DNA of 64,000 bases from positions 3,596,001 to 3,660,000 of the forward strand of contig NC_046677.1 in NCBI RefSeq assembly GCF_003369915.1, written 5' to 3'. Origin of the DNA: Drosophila miranda (lineage: Eukaryota; Arthropoda; Insecta; Diptera; Drosophilidae). Positions 56,426 to 64,000 of the stretch are shown here, one piece after another. Both the position numbers and the translations under genes were made by a program. The first letter of the stretch is position 1. Every line of letters begins with the position of its first letter. A model generated the notes under the pieces. The model ran no database searches, was not told the DNA's origin, and saw nothing but the letters and a program-made list of their open reading frames with translations.

Positions 56426-57241
56426 CCTCTAAAGTTGGGAGTTTCCACCACAGTTGCTGAATTTTTTGGCAGATGGGTCCTCCATGCTAGCAAGCTGTAA
56501 TCGGTGCTGCATTTTTTTCGAAGCGCTGAATAATAAAAAATTAATTAAACAATTTAAAAAAAAATATATATATAGTAAAATATGCGACACTTGAGTTTAA
56601 GTTTTAAAAAAAGATTTATTATTTCACTTAAACTTAGCGTACAATGGTTAGTTAGTTTCCCCGACGATGACTGAGGTCAGATGTCTTGAACGGAATTAAC
56701 TTGGGTGAATTCTCCGACGGTGTCGCGATTGACGTTTGTCTTGAACAGAAATGACTTGCCTCCTTAGATGTAGACTATTTATATTATGATGCTCGGATTG
56801 GGATTCGTATTTGGATTCGGAGGCGTTGGCTTCGGTGATGGAGTACGTGACTCGATCGATATGTGGGAAAGGCGGCTTTTGATGAAAGGCTTCCGCTGCG
56901 TATGATCGGTGTTGCATTACTTGGGGGTGGCTGAGAATAGGGCCTCTGATTGGTGAGCTAGGATGGCGTGGTTCTTGAGAATCGATTAGTAATTGATCTC
57001 TGGAGAGTGGCGTGATTCTAGTGCGGCTGGATACGCGGCATCTATTGTTTTATGTTCAACTTCTAGCTTTAGGGTGTTTGTTTACATTGCCGGCTATCGG
57101 CTACGCGTGGTCCACTTCGAGCGTGAGATTGTTTATGGGGGTTCGAGGCTGAGGGTGTCGGATTGTTTATAGTATTGTGGGTGCAGGGTAATAGACATAG
57201 ATAAGGGTATGCGGAGCATGGACTATAGATACATATGTCAC
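56426..57241. other. Unassigned sequence, possibly LTR-like
   Basis: From about 56600 to 57200 the sequence has intermediate GC and no frame. Compositional contrast and a minus-strand AATAAA near 56610 would suit an LTR in reverse orientation, but no TG...CA ends or duplicates were found. Recorded as unassigned. Confidence 0.3.
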
Positions 57242-57266
57242 TATATATATATATATATATATATAT
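57242..57266. repeat. (TA)n microsatellite, 12 units
   Basis: An uninterrupted TA run flanked by C and CTATG. Confidence 0.95.
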
Positions 57267-57279
57267 CTATGTCTAACTA

Positions 57280-59610
57280 TTAGATAACTTTGCCGCCCTG
57301 GGTTTGTATGCAGTTAATGCATTGTTGCCTACACATTTCAGCAATACCTGTGATACACTTCTTGACATTTTCTTCGCTAATGACCCTAGCAAGGCTCTAC
57401 TATATGACCAGGTATCAGTACCAGCATTCTCTAAACATAACCTTATCTTCCTTGACTTTGGACCATAAAGCTAATTCCTTTACTTATAGGGATTTTAAAA
57501 ATATTGACTTTAATGAACTTTATCTAGAAATTAATGCGTGTGACTGGGGTTCCATTAACCTTTCGCCCCTTGTTGATTGTCAATAGAGTGTTTGAACAAC
57601 ATTCAGTACTTGTTCAACAAATTTATACCACTAACTAAGTCACCAAACCAAAGCAAAATCCATGGTTCAACAACGAGATAAAAAAAATGCAAAGTTATTG
57701 AGGTACAAAGAGTTAAGCGCAAATGTTAACAAAACTAAGCGTAGTATAGGAATAGGGATATGTAAACAGAAGACTATCCAGCTCAGTCATAAATGTCCAA
57801 GAACTTAACAAAAAGTTCTTGCTAACACGTACCTGAATAGCATTCCTCTTGGTGATAATAGTTTTAGCTTTGTATGTGTTAATAAATGTGATGTCCTTGC
57901 GAGTATACTTAAGGTGAAGTCTAATGCTAAAGGTTTCGATAACATTAGCCCGACATTATTCAAAATCTTACTTCCTAAGATTTTGTCTCTCATCACATAT
58001 ATCTTCAACACGGCTATAACTACGTCCTCGTTTCCAATAGATTGGAAACCACTTTTACCGATCCGAAAACCTAACAATGACTTTAGTCCCATTTCAATAC
58101 TTCCGTTCTTCTCAAAAGTACTAGAAAATCTCATGTCCTTACAGATTAAATACTACCTGACTAACTACTTGCTATTAAACCACAAGCAGTCAGGTTTTCG
58201 AAAAAAAAAACTTGTATAAGCGCTGTAACGGATATTGGTGAAGATATTCGACAGCAACTCGATAAGAACTGGATTACGTTTTTAACACTTCTCGACCACA
58301 GTAAGGCGTTCGACTCAGTGAACCATAATATTCTTTGCACAAAACTGACCAACCTATCCAACTTCTCAGGGACTGCGGGCAATTTTTCAAAATCGTACCT
58401 AACAAATAGATTGCAGGCAGTAGTATCCGATACATATGCTTCCACTTTTAGGGTTCTTACACGGGGAGTACCTCAGGGATCAGTACTAGGTCCCTTATTG
58501 TTTTCCATATATGTTAATGATCTACCCAGTGTCTTGTCTGACTGTGAAGTACATTTATATGCTGATGACGTCCAAATTTATGTTAGTAGTTCCGTTAATG
58601 AAAAAAATCTTTGTGTCAATATGTCTAACAAAATGCTTTCCCTAATTGAGAAATGGGAAAAAGGGAATGGCCTGGGTATAAATCCTAAATAATCAAAATG
58701 TATTGTAATTGTCGACAATGTATCGAGGTAATACACCTATTTCTTACAAAGATTGTGCAGGTAATCTGGGGATAACATTCAGCAGTACTCTGTCATGGGG
58801 TAAACATATATCAAAGGCAACTGGACGTACTCTGTTGCGTCAGCTCTAAAAATTTTTTGCCAGAAGAAATAAGGCTATTAATTGCTAAAGTCATTCTCAT
58901 CCCCACACTATTTTATGGTGTTGAAATTTTTGGTCATTGTGACGCTCGTGACTGGCGCACATTAGTAGTAGTCTATAATTCAATTTTCCGCTATGCTTTT
59001 AATTTAAGTCGTTTTGACCATATTTCACACCTGTCTTGTAAAATACTTGACCTAAACTTGACCTCATGGATAGATTTAGAACCTTAGTATACTTTCATAA
59101 AATTGTGACCACCCAAGAACCAATTTACCTTTACCGCAATCTTAACCCCGCTACATCACAAAGAACGAACAATTTCATATGCCCTCGAATTCAAACGCTT
59201 TGCTCGAAGAGGCAGTTCTTCGTTAACGCTATCCGCTTATCGAACAATCTTCCCCCATAGAATCAAAACCATTAGGAGCGCAACTCAATTTCACTTTCAA
59301 GTTAAAAAACACTAAGAAAAACAAAAAATAAAAAAAATGCACTCAAAAAAAAGGAAAAATATAAAAATAATAGAACAAAGAAATACAAATATTAGAATAA
59401 ATAAATAAAATTTAAGAAAAAGTAATAAAAAAAAGACAAATTTTGTATACAATTATTATAAGTAAGCTTCTCTAAAAATGTTAAATGATATTTATTAGAT
59501 TTAAGTAAATAACTTTCTACACAGATTCGTAAGGTGACCTACGCAATAAACTTAAGTGTAAGCTAGCAGCGCTAGGATAGAGCATGAATATAAATAAATA
59601 AATAGGTTCC
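57280..59610 (+). mobile_element. Decayed LINE, endonuclease C-terminus to 3' tail
   Basis: EN C-terminal sequence starts at about 57330 (NTCDTLLDIFFANDPSKALL). RT is in several frames: SNAKGFDNISPTLFKILLPK and FSPISILPFFSKVLENLMSL (57914-58219). Next come LLDHSKAFDSVNHNILCTKL, RGVPQGSVLGPLLFSIYVND and YADDVQIYVSSS (to 58692). Thumb sequence follows (AKVILIPTLFYGVEIFGHCD, to 59260). The 3' end is marked by an ATAAATAAATAAAT tail at about 59590-59604. It is a separate family from the 23-26 kb LINE: the RT motifs match but linkers do not. At least four frame changes. Confidence 0.75.
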
Positions 59611-59633
59611 AAAAAAAAAAAAAAAAAAAAAAA
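59611..59633. repeat. 23-nt poly-A run
   Basis: It lies just 3' of the ATAA-tailed LINE and six bases after its tail (GGTTCC between). It might be a second tail or a slipped extension. Confidence 0.9.
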
Positions 59634-59699
59634 CACGTCTATTTATTAAACGCATACACATTTCTGTTTTGTTTCAAAATCGATCTCAAACAATTTTAA

Positions 59700-61330
59700 G
59701 AATTTTTTAAATGGCTTCGAACCGGTTATCGTAGAGCAAAAAGTAAAATGTTCTTCTGGACTGGCCCCATACACAGGAGTCGTATTCTAAAATTGGACGA
59801 GCTAGCGAGATATGGAGAGTTTTTGTTATATAAGGATCGTCAAATTCCTTTGACCACCTCTTTATAAACCCAAGCACGCCTATGGCCTTATTTACCATGG
59901 TAGAAATGTGTTCAGAAAACCTTAGCTTGGCGTCTAATATATCAAAAAGAACGTCCACCAGAATAATTCTCTCAAGAGAACCACCAAATAGGGTATAGGG
60001 AGCCAACAAAGAACTGGAATTATGAAATGTCATTACTTTTTATTTCGAGGCATCAAGGTGTAACAAGTTTGCACAACACCATGCCTGAAAGTTATTGAGG
60101 TCGGATTGCAAGTGAGACTAGAATGAAATGTCCTTATACTGGACACAGAATTTAACATCATCCGCATACATAAGTACTCGAGAGTATGTTAATACCGAAG
60201 GAAAGTCATTAATAGAGAGTGTGAAGAGACCTAGATGGCTGCCCTGTGGTACTCCCGAAGAAACCTTCACTGGTAAAGAGAGGGAGTTTTCAAAGAGGAC
60301 TCTTTGAGACCTGGAACAAATTTAGCTAGAAATCCATCTCAGAAGGTTGGGCGGAAACCCTAAAAGGTCAAGATTATGCGCTAAAGGGAATTGTTTACAG
60401 AGTCAAATGCTTTACTAAAGTCGGTGTAAATAACATCCGTCTGTAAGTTACCTTGAAAGCCTTTAATAATGAAAGAGGTAAACTCTAACTCTGGTTGATC
60501 GCCGCCTTATAAATCTATGCTGAGTTGGAGATATAAGTGACTTGTGTGTTTCAAGTGCGGAGCTAAGACTTTCTCAAACATTTTAGGAATAGCGGATAAC
60601 TTTGATTTACCTCTATAATTTTTAGCATCAGACTTGCTACCTTTTTTATGGAGAGGAATTATAAACGATTCCATTCAGATCAGGAAGCAAGAAGAATCAA
60701 TGGATAGGGTGAATTGTTTTAACGAGGGTCCAGACAGAGCCTCGGCGCAGTACTTAAGTACACAACCGGGAACTCCGTCAGGATCCGGTGAACTCACCGG
60801 CTTAACTAATGGAAGACCAAGGGACTGAAAATGCCGTTCGACCTCGGTAAGCCGTATGAGTACGGATGACCAGAGTAGCTTTCCTCAGAATAGGTTGTTT
60901 GTCAAAATTGGGCAATCGGCAATTGCCTGATCATTATTTACCGACGTATTATGAAATGATAGCAAGAATGGGTGTGCGGAGGTTTTACGCTTACTGTTGA
61001 CGAAGCTGTAGAACTGTTAGGGGTCCTGAGAAAAACTTATCCTGGAGCACTAAGAACAGAGAACTTTTAACGGGCTGTTACATACCGATAGCGAGAGAAG
61101 GGAACGAACTTCTTTAATTTTCTTATACTGTCTTGATTTTAAGTTTTATTGACTGAATTACTCCTTGCTGAACCAGGGGGTTTTCCAGATCTAATTGGGA
61201 ATCAAAACATTTTCACTAGATTATTAGACTTGCTTACAGAAATCCAAACAGCACCTGGCAATCTGAAGTTCGCAAGAACTATCATATGATCTTTATCTGA
61301 AAGCGATGAAAAACAGTTTTTATGCGTAAG
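59700..61330 (-). mobile_element. Jockey/CR1-like LINE copy 3, decayed, reverse orientation
   Basis: Read on the minus strand it follows copy 1 (23-26 kb): near 61320-61220 the DKDRMIVLGDFNLPG region; near 60840-60600 the PGPDGVPG and IIPLHKKG region; at 60500-60200 the QHGF...STTTNL, FSKAFDSVN, QGSHLGPLLF and YADDVKLC region. At 60033-59707 is the thumb (SLERIILVDVLFDILDAKLR). Many indels and base changes occur, and part of the EN-RT linker is deleted. The 3' UTR is absent. Confidence 0.78.
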
Positions 61331-62620
61331 CCCCTAAACATTCTGATCGGTTATTAGGAGGGAAGTTTGTTTTTTGAGTGGGTGGAATCCTTCTTTTTAG
61401 CCTTAAATTCTATTCTTCTTCTTAGCCTTAATACTAATGCAGTGGTACTATCTTCATAATATTCAAGAGAGAACTCTTGCTCACCGATAAACATAAGAAC
61501 AATTGTACCCTAGGCTAAGATTCAAAAAGACCCCAATAAACATTCACTTATAGAACAAAAAGCAAACGGACCTTTTAACTCCCAACATTATAGAAATAAT
61601 GGTATCGAATTGAGTTGTGGGGACGCTTTTCTTATAGGAAGCTATCTATCACCTTTAAGCAGACGGCTTTAATTTTTTACTTTTATTTATATCTGGAGAA
61701 AGAAACAATACCAACCATTAAAATGCACCCTTTACTGCTAAGCTACTTTGAGTGTGAGAGACTAAGTAAAAAGATAACGTTCCAAGGCAGCGGATTTATC
61801 CACAGAAATGGATTTCTTCTTAATATTTATGCGTTGGCAAATTTCCCGTATTTCCCAAACAGGATTTTGCTCCTGTAGATACAGAGATATTTCATAAAAA
61901 AGGGAAATTAAAATTCAACAAACTACAGTTTTTACTTATTTCCAAACGAAATAAAAAAGTAAATTGCATTCAAAATAAACAATTTACAACTAAGATACAA
62001 TTGTGATACATAAACAGAGGCTTCTTTGTAAAAGATACATTTTCTTTGAGTTTTTGTTATCTCTGAAATTCTGCCTTTTCGGAGATCGGGCATTAATTGG
62101 CCGGATTATCAAGATTATAATGTTGTTGATTATTGGAGACGAAATTAACCCGACGAAATAAGTATAACAGTGGTATAATTTATTAAATTAACATTATTGG
62201 TGCCTATCATTTCAATTTGACAATAGTGTGCAAATAACAATAACAAAACTTACGATTAAATACTTTACAAAGAGAAAAAAGTTAATATTGGAATATATGT
62301 ATACATGAATGACTTCATTATTAAACAATTCTCTAAGAGCCAGCGTCTGCATCGTGATGTGCACGTTTTGGGAAGGAATAAGATTCCGTGAAAACTCGTT
62401 TTGGGGATGATTTGTTTCACTATTTATCCCGCTTTTGTTTACTACAAAAAAAAATCATAAGACATACTTCATTAATATCAGGATAGTTTAAGAATTTAAT
62501 GTAAAGAATGATTACAATAAAAATTTTTCCTGGTTTTTTTTAGTCGGCATGTTTTTGTCTTTTTTTCAATCAAATTATTTAATGGAAAAAGCATTATTGT
62601 TGTGATAAATAACTGTTCCA
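61331..62620. other. AT-rich spacer left of Fis1
   Basis: No gene was recognised. The 87-codon frame at 61615-61878 has no motif and no splice partners. The right 50-100 bp are the Fis1 3' UTR. Confidence 0.4.
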
Positions 62621-63336
62621 TTACTTTCTAGCCATTGCGATTCCTAGTCCCAAAATGCCGCCCAGTACAAGGGCAGCTCCTCCAGCAACCGCCATTCCCT
62701 TTGCAATTTCCTTATCGCTCTGTTTTTTAATGTATTCCTGCGAAGCATTATTACCAGGTTAAATTTAAATATTGGTTCCTTAAGTATGTATTGTATTCAT
62801 TCACCTCTAGAGAGCGCACTTGATCGTTTGATTCAATCTCCAGGAAAGCTTTGCAATACTTTAAGCCTTCAGTATAATTTTTAATACGAGCGTTTCCAAA
62901 CGCTAGGTAATAAATATAATCACGCCTTCCGTCAGGATGCGTTCGTGCCAGCTCTTCCAGTATCATAATACCCTATATATATAGCAAAAATGTACATTTT
63001 TAACTCGCCTTTTGTAAAATATATCTCATTCTATGAGTCACCTTTCTTATGTCGTTCGTATAACGACTACGCACCAGACAAAATGCATATCTGAAATGTT
63101 TTAAAGAAAAGGGAAATGTTTTAGTATGCAAATTTTGTTGCCAAAATGTTGTCAAATATCAGGGCACGTACTCAAACTTTGTCTCTGAAGTTACTTCTCC
63201 GTCCAACTCGAGCTCATGGTGATATTTTTTTTCAAACCTCTGTAATAAGAAAGTACTGCAATAAACGTTAAACAAAATGGTATAACCGCACCTCCAAATC
63301 TTCTTGTGGTACTACATCATTTAATAGCTCGTCCAT
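62621..63336 (-). CDS. Fis1: Mitochondrial fission protein Fis1, five exons
   Basis: The model joins 63292-63336, 63172-63239, 63042-63090, 62805-62972 and 62621-62737 on the minus strand (447 nt, 148 residues), all introns GT-AG. It starts MDELLNDVVPQEDLERFEKK. The TPR-like helical bundle includes YAFCLVRSRYTNDIRKGIMI, LEELARTHPDGRRDYIYYLA and FGNARIKNYTEGLKYCKAFL. A hydrophobic C-terminal segment (AVAGGAALVLGGILGLGIAM, about residues 125-144) with the short basic tail ARK is the tail anchor for the outer mitochondrial and peroxisomal membranes. The length and order match the family exactly. Fis1 is a receptor/adaptor in organelle fission and mitophagy. The first exon encodes only 15 residues. 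A Motif-1 element lies 61 bp upstream of the ATG. The gene looks intact. Confidence 0.95.
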
Positions 63337-63396
63337 TGTTTTTTTGTTTGAAAACAAAGAAAATTTTTCACGAAAATTATTAGTTGTTAAGGGTTG

Positions 63397-63407
63397 TAGT
63401 GTGACCA
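63397..63407 (-). promoter_or_regulatory. Motif-1 core-promoter element of Fis1
   Basis: The minus strand reads TGGTCACACTA, an exact match to Drosophila Motif 1 (YGGTCACACTR), 61 bp upstream of the Fis1 ATG. Downstream at about 63423-63434 the same strand has TGGTATATTTCA, a Motif-6-like core. Together they suggest a TATA-less housekeeping promoter bound by M1BP. Confidence 0.65.
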
Positions 63408-63839
63408 CCCGCGGACTTATCGGTGAAATATACCATTTGAAAATACTGATGAAAAAACCCTTTCCATTTCCCAAAAATACCATTAAAAAATTTGTATAAA
63501 AAAAACATAAAAAATTAATTATACATTTCTTACCATATTTCTTTTAGTAAAATATCAAAACAAAAAAAAACTTAAATTTTCCTTCATATGAGATCATTGT
63601 TCATATTATCTACTTTTCACTACATTTATCGTTGCTACTCTACGGTGACTTTCTAAGACATTTTGAAAAATATTTTTTTCCCGGCTTAAACTTTTCTTTT
63701 CTCTTCATCTATGATTCGTTTGTGACCTGATCTTTGTAATTGAATTTTGTCCTAGAGTGTTGTATAAGTTTAACAGTTCACAACATAATTGTATTTGTTT
63801 CCTTGTCTGTGATTACTTATTCTATAACACATCAGTCTG

Positions 63840-64000
63840 AACGTGTCGTCCGGGGCTACGTAGCGACCGAAAATTGATTTGTTAATTTGGCAATCTATTG
63901 TATATTGTCATTCTCTATGATTGTGCGTTTTTAATTTTCCCATATCTTTAAAATTATGTATGCCACAGATTTTCGTCGTTTGCGGTGGGGAAGGGGGTAG
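63840..64000 (-). mobile_element. DINE-1/Helentron-like repeat running off the window end
   Basis: On the minus strand it reads CTACCCCCTTCCCCACCGCA then AACGACGAAAATCTGTGGCA and TACATAATTTTAAAGATATG, following the interior of the 12.35- and 55.3-kb copies. The characteristic GTGGCTACGCAGCGCC block appears in altered form (CGGGGCTACGTAGCGACC on plus) near 63851. The 3' stem-loop is lost and the 5' end lies outside the window. Confidence 0.55.

Overview
The window looks like Drosophila DNA (Muller B/C, chromosome 2 type) from a transposon-rich, probably pericentromeric or otherwise heterochromatin-like region. The host genes are split by short introns with GT-AG junctions, spacers are AT-rich with many CATA/TATG runs, and most other sequence is non-LTR retrotransposon, Helentron-like repeat or DNA-transposon debris. 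Four host genes are recognisable: Haspin kinase, an ASNSD1-type asparagine-synthetase-domain protein, the E1-beta subunit of branched-chain keto-acid dehydrogenase, and Fis1. From memory, their D. melanogaster counterparts (CG40080, CG17486, CG17691, CG17510) lie in chromosome-2 pericentromeric heterochromatin; this was not checked.

Layout. At 2.3-3.4 kb (minus) is a five-exon gene for a 266-residue protein with two membrane spans that I do not recognise. At 3.5-5.6 kb (plus) is a damaged LTR-retrotransposon gag fragment followed directly by about 1 kb of coiled-coil coding sequence resembling the microtubule plus-end protein CLIP-190, then a purine tract and TGTAACA, which looks like the start of a 3' LTR. 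At 8.1-10.1 kb (minus) is Haspin (five exons). From 10.8 to 37.2 kb there is a nested transposon block: LOA/I-group LINEs (minus strand, ORF1 with a DUF4780-like region, ORF2 with endonuclease, RT and RNase H, tails of TTAGG-type repeats), jockey/CR1-like LINEs, a decayed PIF/Harbinger transposase and DINE-1/Helentron-like repeats. A 2.23-kb segment is tandemly duplicated with no difference seen.

From 38.1 to 43.0 kb the ASNSD1-type gene (plus, intronless) converges on an 881-residue gene of unknown function with a myristoylation-type N-terminus (minus). Next come a 221-bp Tc1/mariner MITE and a 3.15-kb DNA transposon with about 73-bp terminal inverted repeats, a 7-bp target duplication, internal repeats and a damaged DUF4806-like gene in place of a transposase. 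The BCKDHB gene follows at 49.8-51.2 kb (six exons). From 51.3 to 62.6 kb is mostly transposon remnants and unassigned AT-rich DNA. Fis1 (minus, five exons) lies at 62.6-63.3 kb with a Motif-1 promoter element, and a Helentron-like repeat runs off the right end.

The host genes do not form a pathway. They are independent housekeeping genes (mitotic histone phosphorylation, a probable amidotransferase, mitochondrial branched-chain amino-acid catabolism, mitochondrial/peroxisomal fission). All gene models come from reading the bases; none was checked by alignment or transcript data.
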